Numbered from the stretch's first letter, positions 40,451-53,700 are shown. The stretch is DNA of 64,000 nt from Tricholomella constricta (GCA_013368375.1 JAACJP010000029.1:372001-436000); one strand, 5' to 3'. Made by a program: numbers and translations. The notes: generated from the letters alone by a model not told the origin.

Positions 40451-41815
40451 GTGACGACTCACGATGGCCCGACAACCCCCGAGGACCTCGACGCACACTC
40501 CCAACACTTTCCTCCTCAAACCGATCCCCAACCCCAAATGCAGGTAACCCCGCCGCAGGACTCCGCGCCGGACATGTCTCGAAAAAACGAACAGCCACTC
40601 CACTTCCTCCTCCGGCCTACAACCAAGCCATGGGAAGTAATAATCGAAGACGACAACCTCGCAAGGAACCAAAAAGGCCTCGTATGCACTGCCCCCCCAC
40701 CCGGGGGCTTCCCAACCGTCCACCTACGCTCCGCCCCCTCATACAACATCGACCCCAAGCTCCTCCCACGCTGGCAGAACAAACCGGGCCCAAAACTCTG
40801 GGCACGGCTCTTCGACGGGGCCTTCGATCCCGCCCCCCTCAGCGCAGTCGAATCAATCCGAACCATCATACGCAAACTCGTCGATGCGGAAGACGTCATC
40901 GTCGCGCCCCCCATGCGCATGTACAACACATACGGCCGCTTGCAACCTCCATACCATTTCCTGGTATCCAACCTTTCCCAAAAAGCGGTTGACACCCTTT
41001 TGGAATGGGGCACGGTCTCGACCGCGGAAGCGACTGTGTTCTTCGTGTCTTACGACCCGCCCATCCCGACCTTTGTGATGAGCGTCTGCGACCTCACATA
41101 CCCCCTCAACGCCAGATCCCACGAGTATTTCGCAGATTTCATGCGCGAAAAGCTAAAGCACAACCCCGCCATCGGGTACTTCATACAGCAGAACCTCGAA
41201 GGCCCCCCTGTCGATGACGCTTATGCTTATGCCGAAGTCAAAGCCCTCTACGCCTCCATCTTCGTCAAGGGCTTTACCGTCCACCGCCTCCCCAAGATGC
41301 CCGAGGACGAGGACCAGGGTCGCAGGGGTAGGACCAAGACCAGGGGCAAGACCAGGACCAAGATGCTGGGTCCGCAAATCGTGTGGAACGTGTACTTCGG
41401 CCTCCCCCTCCGCCTCTCCCTAACGAACTACTACGCCCTCATCAACCAGATCCGGGACCTCACTTACATGACCTACGACTACGGGGTCGGCCGCGTGCTC
41501 CGGGGGGCGACGACTCTAGAGTGCGCGGGCTGTAAATCTATGGACCATACGAGGGCGTTGTGCCCCTTTATGAACCCCAACTTCCGCGGGTGGCTTGGCC
41601 CGAGACGAAGGGAGGTGTCGGACCAGCCGAGTTCTTATCCTGCTGCTGCTGCTGCTGCTGGTGGTATGGAGGATGTTGTGGAGGATGCTGTGATTGATGC
41701 TGAGATTTCTGACGGTTGGGGTGGGGGTGGAGGTGGAGGTGGAGGTCAAGGAAGGTCACGGTTGTGGGAGAGGGGAAGAGGTCGCAAAGGCCGTCGTCGC
41801 AATCGCCCCTGGTAG
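40451..41815 (+). CDS. Orphan LINE ORF1 (gag-like) protein
   Basis: About 424-454 codons without interruption. The most upstream codon in the open frame is GTG (40451); the first ATG in frame lies about 30 codons in, ahead of all conserved sequence. Similarity to the LINE ORF1 runs throughout: TVHLRSAPSYNIDPKLLPRWQNK, LVDAEDVIVAPPMR, SVCDLTYPLNARSHE, GPQIVWNVYFGLPLRLSLTNYY and the knuckle CAGCKSMDHTRALC. The tail differs: an alanine run, an acidic stretch and a nine-glycine run coded by a G-rich repeat (41713-41748). It lacks the first exon of the LINE ORF1. An intact frame in an otherwise old copy suggests either trans-mobilisation or a host function. Confidence 0.7.
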   Translation: MTTHDGPTTPEDLDAHSQHFPPQTDPQPQMQVTPPQDSAPDMSRKNEQPLHFLLRPTTKPWEVIIEDDNLARNQKGLVCTAPPPGGFPTVHLRSAPSYNIDPKLLPRWQNKPGPKLWARLFDGAFDPAPLSAVESIRTIIRKLVDAEDVIVAPPMRMYNTYGRLQPPYHFLVSNLSQKAVDTLLEWGTVSTAEATVFFVSYDPPIPTFVMSVCDLTYPLNARSHEYFADFMREKLKHNPAIGYFIQQNLEGPPVDDAYAYAEVKALYASIFVKGFTVHRLPKMPEDEDQGRRGRTKTRGKTRTKMLGPQIVWNVYFGLPLRLSLTNYYALINQIRDLTYMTYDYGVGRVLRGATTLECAGCKSMDHTRALCPFMNPNFRGWLGPRRREVSDQPSSYPAAAAAAGGMEDVVEDAVIDAEISDGWGGGGGGGGGQGRSRLWERGRGRKGRRRNRPW

Positions 41816-42060
41816 AATCTCAAACTGCTCATCTACCGTTTATGCCGCATACCCTCTCCTACGAATTATGATTCATGCTTTTACGACGAGTACAGGCTGA
41901 GGTGTCTTGAAATGACCCACACAGAGTGCGTAACGCATTTCCTCGCGGTAATTTCGAGTACGAACGATAGTGAGGCCTGTGGTCCTCGTTCAAGAGCGAG
42001 CAAGGTAAAGGCGATATTGTACGCCGGCTCCCTCAAACGCTCCATCAAAACAGGGAGAAG
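40451..42060 (+). mobile_element. Gag-only LINE derivative
   Basis: The ORF1 homologue at 40451-41815 is followed by sequence related to the 3' UTR of the LINE at 23362: both have CCCACAC, then TGCGTAA(A/C)GCATTTCCTCG, an AGGCC...CTCG/CTTG hairpin-like segment and a final CAAACGCT(A/C)CA(C/T)CAAAA. ORF2 is absent. No clear target duplication or long poly(A) remains, so boundaries are approximate and the insertion is older. This is the structure of the half-LINEs known as HAL1 in mammals. Confidence 0.65.
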
Positions 42061-42303
42061 AAAGAAAGGCAGTCACGATAACCTTGTCTTACAGGATGCA
42101 GCGATCCGAAGTATGCACGATATACAGAGTCAAAAGGTCTGCCTGACCACAACTTATCCGAACCAGAGAATAACATGCAGATAATAACGGTACAAATAAA
42201 TAGACAAAATAGCATTCTACATCACCCAACCAGTTACTAGACGCACGCAATCATCATCATCAAAAATTCCTTTTAACCATAAAAAAAAAACTCGTAACGC
42301 ACC

Positions 42304-45300
42304 TCACAAGTCCTGCGATTCCACCTCCACCAGCTGGGTCTCCTCCCAATTCGCAATCAAACTCGAATCGCCGACCTGCGGATCCTGACTCTCCGTAGCG
42401 TCCTGCGTCACGGCCTCAGGCTCAGCCTCTGCCACACTGGCAGGCGTATTCGCGTCCGACATCACGATGTCCGTCGCCTGCGAATCCTGTGTCTCCTCCG
42501 CTCCTTCACCAGAGGCAGCGGCGGAGGCGGAGGCGTTGAGGCCGGAGCCCTTCTTGGCTTTGGTCGTAGTGGTTTTCCTCTCTATCTCCTTCTCCTTGCC
42601 TGGTTTGGGTTTGGGTTTGGGAGGCGGCATCCCAAAAAGAGTCGTCTGCCGCACCACGCCCTTCTCCTGATTTCCTGGTGGCTTCGCGAACGGACCTAGA
42701 AGGGTGTCATCCGTCTCGATATTCCAGCGAAGATGACAAGAGCAAACGACGAACGTTTCGCATGCGCTTGCCCTCCGGCATCATCCTCAGCAGCACCGAC
42801 TTTATCGAAAAAGCTCTCGCTTTTCTGGATAGTCCTCCCATTGTTCCCGTCGCTTTTCCTTGCAAAGGGGTTGCGCGACTCTTGGCCCGGCTTTCGTGCA
42901 AAAGGGTTGGTCTCTGTAGTAAGTACTATAAGTCAGATAACGTTGCCTTGACTTTTACATTATGCATGCGTTTTGGCCTTGGGAACTTACTTTGCCTGGG
43001 CGGGGGAGGCGTCGCGAAGCTGAAATCAAGATCATCGGCTTCCGTCCTCTTCCTCTTGCCATCACCTGGACCAAAGGACGGGGACGGTGAATCAACCGCC
43101 GCATCCAAGGACGGAGTTGGGTCTCTAGGCAACAGAACCGGAGCCGGTGCCACAGAGCTATACCTCGTCGTTTCGATCACGGGTGCAGTCACCCGCGCCA
43201 GCCTCGGTCTCTCGATCGTAGGTGGCGGCCGTACGTCGCCGAGCAGATCTACGCGCGAGGACCCATTAGCTGTAGATTTAGATAGCTGGACGACTTCCCG
43301 CAGGGGCGGATCGGGTTTAAGCCACCTTCTGCGTTTGTTTCGTGCGGCGATCAGCCTGTCGTCGGTCTCTTCACGCTCGGCCTGGAGGATGCGAAGCTTC
43401 TCTGCCAATCCAACGAGGTGGTAGAAGTCGGCAAGTTTTATTGCTGCTCCGAATGTTTCGGTCTGGTGGAGGAGCTTGGCGAGCTCGATGGCGCGTGGTA
43501 CGTTGTCTGCCTTGCAGGCGGCTTGGATGAGGAGCATGAGTTCTCTGTCCACGGCCCGTTCGCGCGACACGATGGCGTCTGTAGTGAGTTCGTCTTCGAG
43601 GGAATCGAGGGCTGTTGAGATGTGAAGTAATTCACGTTCGACCCTGGGTCAAGATGAGTCGTGACACGAAAAGTGGCCAGATGTGATACTGACAATTCCC
43701 CCTTGGGCTCCTCGAGCCGGAATGGTATGTGCATAGGCAGTTCCTGAATAAGAGGCCGTGGAGATCCAGGATACTCTTGCCTACCCTTGTTTTAAATGCA
43801 TCATTAGCTTCAAGTTGCAACTTAGGTTGAGTTTTAAATCACACCTTCAGAATCAGACACAGGAGATTGCTCTCTGTGATCCCAACTGGCCAATACGATT
43901 CATCTTTTCCTTTGCGTCGTTCAAGCAGATTGGTGTCCATGACCCGTGCCCATGAAGCGTGATGAGGTATTCGGAATTTTGTGAGGATATGCACCCAGCC
44001 TGCGCTGTCGTAGATGGCTGGAGCCTGAAATGGTTTCCATCAGTCTAAATCACCAAAGGGAAAGGACGAGACACACCCCCTGATCCGTTAATCCTATCCA
44101 TTTAAGAACATGGCCTTTCGGTATCGGCAAGACATCGCGTTGTTTCACACTGAAGTCCTCGAAGTTGATAACCGAATATGAAAGATTTTGTGAGCCTGTT
44201 GGATGGCATTGCCAGTTAAGCTTATGTTATTTGCCCTAAAGCAAGTAAGAACGTACCGTCAATAGTCGTCGACCCTGCCCTGTGGACGACAAACACCCAT
44301 TCCGGGCCCGCAGCCATCGATACAAAGTCTGCACCAAGGCCCATGATCCTCCTCTCTCTTCCCGTCCCACTCAAGAACGTCAAGTCGCTCTCAGACGTCG
44401 CAATCACCACATTCCCATATCCGTGTAGATCAGAATCGTCGTCTTTCTGGCGGAAACTACGGGAGGAACGGAGACCGCCCGCTGCAACGCCCAGCACGGA
44501 CGATCCAGGCCGTTTGAGCACGTACGTCCAATCGCCCTGTTTATTCCACCCGCCGTAGGGTTTATATAGCACTTGCGCAGGATGAGCTTCCTCTGCGGGA
44601 CATGCGAAAACGGCTCCGCGTTCGCCTGGATTAAAGAGTTGATCGGTCGTGATCGGTCGTCAAAAACGCTTAATTAGAGTAAATATTCACCTAGGTAACC
44701 AAGATGGTATCTGAAGTGATCAGTGAAATTGTATCCTTGCCGCGCGGAGCGGTCAAAGAACTCGACGTTGACAATGTGGTGTGTGTCTTGATCGGTGACC
44801 TCGATGACACCAATCGTGTTGTAGGCTATATTGGACGACGTCAGCAGGGTACTTTAGCATATCTGGGCTCGTAATGTACCGAGGAGTCTCTTTTTACGAT
44901 CCATTGGTGTGGAGGCTGGCTGGAAGGGCGGCTGTGCCTTGGTGATACTCACTATTAAAAGCGACAGTGTCAGTAAGAGCAACGGGTCTAGAAACACAGC
45001 CTTACCCATCTCCTTCACGTACGCATCCTGCTTCTTTCCAGCCCCCTCTGAAGCATCCTGCAGTCCGCCTCCAAGATCGTCAATGATCCAGTCATCATCG
45101 ACATCGTCGAAGCCCGGGTCAAGTTCAGCATTGTCGTCTCGGAGGGCGTTTATAGTCGTAGCTTCTGCAATGTCATCAAACAAATTTGTTTTCGGTCTCG
45201 CAGGAATAGTTGCTGCGGCGTTGGTAGCGACGGAACGCTTGACTGGGTCAGGGAAGTTGTCGGGAATCGCTTTCGGCCAGCGGTTAAAGCCACCTTTGCT

Positions 45301-46579
45301 GTCAGTCCAAGCGATCAGGTCCTCTCGGGGTGAGAATGCCAGATGAGTAATAGTGGCCCCAGGGGTTCCGGGATGACTGTCAACGGCAAACGAATCAGGA
45401 TAATGCAAAGTATGCGGGCATTTGTATATCGTACCTTGCGATCAAACGTCGTGTCTGCGTCGACCACACATGAACCGTTGATTTAGAAGCAGAGGCAAGG
45501 TATACACCATTCACAGATATTGCAAGAGCTGTGATGGCCCCAGAAACCTCTTTGTCCGAGAATGTCGAAGTTTTCGTCCAGTCTGACCGAGACACGGTGA
45601 CAATTTCTGAAAAGAAAAGACGGCTCCATTTCTCGCGAAACAGTTTAGACGCCAGGGGAACTTACCATGAGCTCGGGACGCGACGTAGAAATACTGGCCC
45701 GAAGTATGCCATACTGCTGAGCAGTCGTGAGCGTATTCGTGTGACCTAAAAGCAACGATTTAGACGAGGGATATTTTCAGAAGGTGAGTACAGACGAAGT
45801 ATCCCCAATTGCTGGAATGATGCCCTCGATTATAGTTTCAATTTCAGGTTGTAGAGTTGACATCTTCCAGATGATGATTTTTCCATCGGAACCAGACGTC
45901 GTCTGAGAAATACATCATGAAAGGATGAGTAAATGGCAAGAATTGACGACGTACTAAGAGAGAAGAGGATGGATGCCATGTCGCCCTTCGCACACTTCCC
46001 ACATGACCTTTCAATTGCGAAACTATTGTGATATCCTCCAGATGCACCACTTTGACATCGAATGTACTAAGATAATGTCGTGTAAATGCATCCCAGAGAC
46101 GGTTCTTCGAGAAACTCACTCTGAGGTAATGGCCACCATCTTCCCAGTTGGATCGATCGCAAGGGACCTCACTGCTACACCACTAGCATCCCACACATGC
46201 CCAGTAAGTTCTGAGGTGTCCTTAACGTATTGCCTAACCACTGCATCCTCACTTCCTGACAACCAGCAGTAATCCTAAGTCGATATATCAGTGATTGCGT
46301 CCAGTCATACAGTAGGTGTAGGTGTCGTACCGCCGCTGCCACAGCCGTAATGGCTTGATCAGCTTCTGACGCTGTTGCAGGCTCGTAATCAGGCCCCTCA
46401 TCCATCTTCCATATCCGCACAATACAGTCCTCTCCCCCCGTATAAGCATGCCTGGCAATAATTGTCAGATGTCAAGCTCTCCGACAAGGCCATCATAGGA
46501 ATACTCACGAGCCATCCTTAGAGAGTACCAGACAGGTTATCCCAGAGTCATGGGCCTGGCTTGAGATAAGCTTCGACAT
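42304..46579 (-). CDS. CTF4: Ctf4/Mcl1/WDHD1 replisome adaptor
   Basis: The start [24 protein letters not shown] is at 46579, with the first intron at 46508. WD40 blades follow over about ten exons: [111 protein letters not shown]. Next comes an acidic linker ([15 protein letters not shown]), the SepB beta-propeller ([12 protein letters not shown] to [84 protein letters not shown]) and the helical bundle ([50 protein letters not shown]). Ctf4 is a trimer linking CMG helicase to polymerase alpha. The tail has RQTTLFG, a PIP-box-like motif. Exon borders beyond the first were not all fixed. Confidence 0.88.
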
Positions 46580-49500
46580 GAAGAGTAAGTATGACGAGGT
46601 CGTGTCGACGAGCGACGCGTTGCAGAAAAACACGCTTGTCACGGTTCCGTCACGCGTTTGTGGCCATCAGTAAACCGGGAAAGTTCCGCCTCTGCTAAGC
46701 GTTGGAAGAGTGAGGGTGGAGGCGATGCGAGGGGTAGCGGAGAACTGGGGCCTGCCAAGGCCGACCCCGAATATATTAATTTTTCTTGTATGTGACGCGA
46801 ATTTTCGAAGTGTGGCGAAAATCTTTGGACGGTAGAGGAAAAGTCGGCAGGAGGGGAAAGTATTGTCGTAGCAGGTGGTGAGGAGCTAGAAAGGCGAACA
46901 AGGAACTAAGAAAGAAAGAAAGAAGAAGAAAGGGCAGCGGAGGGTGGGCGAGCGAAGGACGAAGGATCGAGGTATCTACTAAAGTTAAGGTTTAGATGAC
47001 AGGTATCGTAAGTGGGCGGAAGCCGAGGCGTACTTGTCGAGATTCGTCGAAGACGAACTGAACATGGACCGGTGGTCAGCGCGAAGCGCGAAGGGAGGCG
47101 ACGCCTAGTAACGTACCGAAATTTTAATGACACTGTGTGAACGCGAAGCGTAAGGCGAAGCCTGGAAGTGTCACTAAATAACGGCGTGAGCTGACAGCAG
47201 CTGAGACGGGCGCGAAGCGCTTACCTGGGCCGAATGCGACAAAGACGAGGAGCAAATAATCGCGGCCCAGGGTTTTTGTAGCAAGCAGACCCCCCCACGG
47301 AAAACTTCCCCTTGCACCGCTTCGGCTAAACGATAGCGCAGTACTGGGGTCCGAAGGGAGCGAGACTGAATGAAGGATCGAGGATTCGATCCCCGCGCGT
47401 GCAGCAGAATTGATCCGCCCCGAGGGCGGAAGCACGTGGATGGGCGTTCCAGACCGAGTGCAGAGGCCTGCGAAATCGCTCCCTACCCCTGGAATCCGCG
47501 ATTGCGACGAGCAATGGGTTACAAGGGGAATACAAGTGGTATAATGTGATAAAAGTCCCTCGATTTACCAGAACCTTTTACCACTTCTTGTAAGGCCCAG
47601 TATTCGATAAACAGCTAGGGTCTTTTTTCACAATTGGAGGCTGTTTGTACATAATCTTGTACCACCTCCGTAATTGTTACAATTATAACGTGCATTGTAC
47701 CAATTGTATGATGTTGCTCATGGAAACAAATAGCTCGAAAGCTCGCAATAATTCTCAGAAATAAAACAGATAACCGAAAATCATTATTTGATTGTATACT
47801 ACAACATACTACTCGGTTCTACATGGCGCAAATGGACAACAGGGTCGGGGGATTTTGATGTGTGGTTGGAGGATGTTATGGATGATGTTGCGAGTTTTAT
47901 CAGAAGAGATAAAAAATGGATGTTTTCAGAAGGATGTTATGGATGATGTTGCGAGTTTTATCAGAAGAGATAAAAAATGGATGTTTTCAGAAAGGCGTAC
48001 CTCGACAAATAAGAGGCCAATTGTACCACGGAGTGATGATGGGACGGGAACAGCGAGCCTGGAGTTGCACCTCGGTGTGTGAGAAAATCAGACAAAAAAC
48101 AACAAATTCTCGAAAACACGGGTGCCCAAACACAGCTTCTTCGTGCCAATAAGCTTGGTGCCCACAATTGGGACAATCACAGGTACAAATGTGATCACGA
48201 AGAAGCCAGACTGCGACAGTAAGCAGGAGCAGATGAGAAATACATGAGGAAGACGCCAGCGAACGAAAAGATGGGGGAAGACTTCAACATTCAAAATTTC
48301 AACATTTGGTTGTCAAGGCGGGTTATTTCCGGAGCTGAGCTTTAACTGAGTTTTAACGACTTCATACAATTTCACAAACGCACGGACGCTAACAGTGTGC
48401 GATGTGCTCAATTGCGCTCATTCAATTTTGCACGGGTAAGGGATGGATGCCTTTTTGTGCTCTAGTTTATTTTTGAAAGAAATATCATGTTTTGATGAAA
48501 CAACAAATGTAGCGGGGACCACGGCTGGACAAGCCAAAATTATTACACAAAAGGCAAATCTGTTAAAAGTGTTCTGCCAAAGTGTAACCTCTTGTAACCT
48601 TCAATAATGATTACCCCGTTTTTCAACTACTTACCATTTTTCACAATTATCCCGAATTTCTGATAACACATTTTCGTTGCTCAATAACCTGACCAAATAA
48701 TTGTAATTGCAACAACCATTTATCCAACTTTTCCCGATTTACAGTCAGTGACTGTGGTCTAAGTTGCCGTCGCTTGTCAGGTTGTCGCTCTTCGACCACC
48801 AGGTCTATGTATTTCTTTTTTTGCTCATCTACTCGATCTTTACTACTGGCATCATCCTCTTCATACTCGGACCCGTCAATTTTCGCTTCTGCTCTTCTCA
48901 AGGCTATCTATCCGGACATGAACACAATCTAGTAGCTGTTCCGAAGTCGCCGGTCACTTACTCCGCGACGTTTATTTCATGGCATTTACTCGATTCAGAG
49001 GACGACCCTCGTAACACCTGTCGGGAGCTTGGTGGCATCAGTTCGGCCACTGAATGGTGTGATCGACTTGTTTATCAATTTGTTACTATCCGAGGCAAAT
49101 CACTTCAGATACACTTGAATTTAACGGGGTGAGGTTAACCTATCTATCGAACTGTTGATGTTTCAAGCTCTCACCAGAGTATCTTTCGATGAGCAGGAGA
49201 AACAGAATAAATCAACGTGTATGACCCACGGCAGCATGTCATATTTTCGCGGTCAAATGGACCCTTTTTGTGCTAGCAGTATGCGAACGTCTGCTCATCC
49301 GAGAGAATATCGCGCCTTCTGCTTTCCACATGCACGTCAGCTTATGGGCGTGAGTTTCCTTTGACATCATATATGTTTGAGCTATTTGAAATCAACGCTT
49401 CCGAATAAAGAGCACTTTACTGTTAACATATTGAGTTCAAGGAATGTGCATGCACGTCACAGGACCGCGCTTGACGGGAAGGGCAAGAGATCTTATTCCG

Positions 49501-49939
49501 GGCGCCCATGTAAGCTGGCACATTGGACGCACACCGCTGTTGTGACCCTCTGGTTTGTCCTCGCAACTCCAAAAAAAAAATCTGAGGCTCTCGTACTGTT
49601 GTTGGACAGGCACTGAAAGCGGCTAACTGCAGAGCCATCAGGACATCTAAGCTAACTACGAGACCCAGATGCAGATTATTATCTTACCATTTTTTGTTCA
49701 GTGATGACACAACAAATCACCTTGGACGGCCACAACAACAGCTTGCAACAGATGAGTCGTGTACGTCTCCCTGCCTTGTATGGAGCCGAGCGCCCAGTTG
49801 CATAATGATATAGTTTTGGACATTCTAGATTTCCAACCGGCTCCATCCCGCTCTTCCTTGATCCCTCGAGCACACTCGTATGTAAACAACTTTCGTAAAT
49901 CAAACCACGCTCCGTCGCGTTTCTTTCTCTCTCCAGCAT
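46580..49939. other. Gene-poor region
   Basis: Holds the CTF4 promoter, a stretch rich in GCGAAGCG-like words (47040-47220), a 61-bp tandem duplication and AT-rich sequence from about 47560 to 48720. The minus frame 48901-48647 (KDRVDEQKKKYIDLVVEERQPDKRRQLRPQ) and the plus frame 48764-49132 are short and unrecognised. I would not annotate a gene here. Confidence 0.4.
47871..47992. repeat. 61-bp tandem duplication
   Basis: Two essentially identical copies start at 47871 and 47932 (GGATGTTATGGATGATGTTG...). The identity implies a recent duplication. Confidence 0.85.
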
Positions 49940-50431
49940 ATGGAACCATTCCCCTACCCAATCTTCCCCCTGATATGTACCTCCCTCAGCATATCGACTC
50001 TCTCCTTGATATTCGCAACGCTCAGCATAAGCATCCATCCAATTCTTTGGGTTTTCCCCGCAGTCTTCATTTCCACTGTTGCCTATCACGCCGTGACGAT
50101 CCTCATCTCGAATGGGGAGTCCCCCGGCTCCCTACGACTCTTCTCCCTCACCAATCTTCTCGTCGCCTGCGCTCTAACATGTCTATGGGCTGCAGTGTGC
50201 GGGATAGCCATCGCAATTACAGTACTTTTGGTCAAGGGACGGCTACAAGACACACTTTCACCACAAGGAACGTGGAGCGTGGTGGTTCCCTGCGTTTGTG
50301 CGTTCTTAGAGGCAATCGTCATGGGATCCATCGCGACGCAGACTAGGAAAGAGCGAAAGCGGATTTTGTACGCTGCAAAATGGAAATGGAGGCCCGGGCA
50401 CAGCACTGCTGCCTTGTCGCAGTGGAGGTAA
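49940..50431 (+). CDS. Small multi-pass membrane protein
   Basis: 163 residues from an ATG preceded by a pyrimidine-rich leader. Four hydrophobic segments: IFPLICTSLSISTLSLIFAT, WVFPAVFISTVAYHAVTILI, LLVACALTCLWAAVCGIAIAITVLLV and VVVPCVCAFLEAIVMGSIAT, followed by a basic tail TRKERKRILYAAKWKW. The pattern is like small tetraspan proteins of basidiomycetes; the family is not identified. No intron is needed. Confidence 0.6.
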   Translation: MEPFPYPIFPLICTSLSISTLSLIFATLSISIHPILWVFPAVFISTVAYHAVTILISNGESPGSLRLFSLTNLLVACALTCLWAAVCGIAIAITVLLVKGRLQDTLSPQGTWSVVVPCVCAFLEAIVMGSIATQTRKERKRILYAAKWKWRPGHSTAALSQWR

Positions 50432-50799
50432 CCAGCTCATCATTTACTGTCTCTAGATTCCATCGCTGAATCATAGTTGTGTTGGTAGTATCGGCTCACG
50501 GTCGGTAGGATGACTGTCTCCGCGATTGACGCCCGCACTATTGCATCACATTCGGCCGATTCGGATCAAGCCTGTCGGTGCGGTACATACATCCAGTCGA
50601 CGCCGGATATTCAATTACATAGACGGCTAGGCTGGCATCACCTTATCGCCTATTCGTACTGTCCAACCAGCTGCTTTGCCGGCTCACTGCATCAACAGGA
50701 CATATCAACAAACACCAATTATACGCGACCCATCTCTACACCGCACACATATCGATGGTGATCTAGACAATTAATAGTACAATACACAGCCTACCCAAA

Positions 50800-53700
50800 T
50801 CAATCGTGAACCTCGAGGACCCCTCCATCAGAATCATCGCTGTCGTCCTCATGCGTGTCACCGCCTTCCTTTTTACCTGATCCTTTCGACGCCTTCTCCC
50901 CTTTATTTAAGGCATCCTCAGCACCAGTATTTGGATCCTTCTCCTTAAGAGGCACGTCCTCCTCCTCGACAGGAACCTTCGAAGTGAAAGATTCCGCCAA
51001 TGAACTGACTGTAGTGACAGCCATATCAAGGACCGCCTCGACCCTTTTTCTGAGCGTCTCGTTCGAGCTTGAGACAGTCTGTGATCACAACAAAACAAAA
51101 AGATTTTCAGCGGACGAAACAATTATAGACGGAGCAGCCTCGCACGGGAGTGGAGAGAAGGCTCGAACATACCAGTGTAAGAAGATTGATGTGGGCGTCT
51201 ACCTCATCAAGCCGCACGATCAGCCAGGGGTCATGATCATCTTCACCCTGTTCACGGTCCTCCTCATCAGCCGCATCCGGCATGTGCAGCTCGACCTTCC
51301 CGAAATGCGCCTCGAGGAACATGATGAGTCTCTGAATACGTATGAAATGCGAGGTCTGGGCATCACGGTCGGAATGCGGATGCGCATGTGAGTGCGAATG
51401 CGAGTGCGCCTGTGTTGTCACTGGAGAGGTGGCTCGATATCAGTACGGAGAGCAGTAGCATAGATAAAAAAAGAACTTGCATTTGACAGATGCCGGGCTC
51501 TTATCGATGCCCGTAATTAGCGCCAGAGTCGAGTCCGCGATCATGTCATTACTGGCGCTTGACTCCCATTCTAAAGTTAGCTCTTGATCATGGGTCTGCT
51601 TGACGTCCACAGCCCCCATCACCTATCAGGATCATCAGGATCCCGATTGAAAATCAGCAGATTTTACACCCACGAGATGGCGACTCAATGCTTACCCGCA
51701 TCGTTGGGACACCATCCGTGTCAAGACCTTCTTCGACGGTTCCATACATACCCTCTAGATGCCATCGCACAAGGTCCCATCGTACACCGAGAACAATCTT
51801 CTGCCGTTGCGTGACCGTGCACGTTGAGAGACCCGTGAAGTCTCTGAGATCGCGAGGATCAAGGAGGGTGTATGAATAATCCTTGGCGACCAACAGGCCA
51901 GATAGAATGTCGTTCGGTTGAGGCGGTTTGTCCGCGAGAGTACCGATTGCCTAACGGGACGAGGGCTCGTTCGTTGTTCATCTCGGAGTGAAGCGGCGGT
52001 CAGCTTACCTTGGCTACCCTTTCTCCGCGGAACGAGAGATTCAAAGTCTCTAGGTTACGAGGTGTGTGGATCTTGACGTCCTCGTCACGCTCCTTGTATC
52101 GCGATGTCATGGCACCGCGCAGACGGGCCATCGCATTTTGTTCACCATGTACAAGTACCTGAAGTATGGCGAGTGAGATAGCGACAAATAACATTGACCT
52201 TGACGGCTTACAACATGCTGCGCCTTAACAGCTTCAATGAACTCCGAATTTTGAGAGTAATCCACGTGTGCGCTGAATGAGATATATTCGACGGATATCT
52301 TTCGAGGAATTGTGGCGCCTTTGAGGGATATGAAGTCTTCTGGCTCGGTCATAATGTCCTAAGAAAGGGGGAGAAGGATCGTAAGCTTCTGGGGACTTGA
52401 CTTCGCGCCAAAGATTCATGAAAGAAACAAGTCGAAACACTCTGACGGGGTGACCAATGGCGAGTGGGATAAACATATTGTCCATTGATCACAGTATATA
52501 CAAGAGCAGCATATGTATGTAGGTCCGCGTTTCCAAAGTTATTACTCACCCTGGCTAATGTTCCTTCGATAGAGTAACCAGTGATGATGAGACCGTTCCG
52601 AGAATCCGGTGCCCAGAGCTCGAATAACTCGCGACTTGGGCCGGTCTGCATAAATCCAGGACTCGCGAGTACAACGCACGGTGGGCCTTCAGCGATCTTC
52701 TTTTCCCAGCCCCGCGTTTGAGGTACGTGCGAGATATGTCTAAACGACAGGCCGACCTTAACATTTACCGTACATTCGGATTATTAGAAACTCACTTGAA
52801 GACGAAGGGGTTATCGCGCTTTGCAAACCTTGAGCGAATGTTGGAATTCATCGTATGAATGTACGTCTGATAAACAGCCATGCACTTCCGGGCCAAACTC
52901 GACGCGTAGTATATCGGCACGTTGTGGAGGTCGGGGTGTTTCTTCCAATATTCGTCCAAGACGAGCAGAAGCTCTTGTGCGCGACCCAAAGCGAAGGCAG
53001 GTAAGAGAACATGGCCTCCTCGTTTGACAATCGCGTGGATGAGGCTGGTAAATCGTTGTTCTTTCTCTTCTCTGCCTTCTAAACTCTGAACACCATAAGT
53101 ACTCTCCACAATTAGGACATCGGGTCGAATGGGCGGCAGTTCAGCTTTAACAAGATGTCGGTCCTCTTCGCGCGAGTAATCGCCCGTGTAAAGAATTTTA
53201 AGCCCAGCGATATCAATGAGAAACATGCATGCCCCCAGAACGTGACCAGCGTGATATGGAGTGAAGGAGACTCCAGGACATACGGTAATTAGTTGATGGG
53301 CCGATACTGGAATGATGGAGGCCAGGGACATTGACATATCTAGAGGAGTAAAAAGAGCGTCCGAGGAAGATGAGCTAGATAGACAAATAGGGCTCAGAAC
53401 CGCGTTACGGAGGTCGGGGAAAGGAAAAAACCTCATTCGAACATAATCCTGCATCATGAACTTGTGCACAGCTTTTGTGGGATGCGTCATGTAGACCTTG
53501 CCCTTGCCATCTCTAAAGTTCGTCTAAAGGCGAAAGTAAGCCTCGTAAAAGTCGCTTTCGAGAAAACTGACATGCCTTCTCAGTAATATAAGTGAGAGCT
53601 GCAGCGTGGTCTAAATGAAAACTGGAGCCACTCGTCAGATATACGTTGGAAACAGAATTCAGATTGCGTACTGTGTGACTAGAATAGCATCCACTGTGCT

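Noticed and set aside
41713..41748. G-quadruplex as a regulatory element
   Set aside because: The G-rich tract simply encodes the glycine run of the orphan ORF1; nothing ties it to regulation.
47330..47405. A-box and B-box-like words (TAGCGCAGTACTGG and GATTCGATCC) suggesting a tRNA or tRNA-derived SINE
   Set aside because: The seven bases before the A box do not pair with those after the T arm and the T stem has a mismatch; no 3' tail or duplication is seen.
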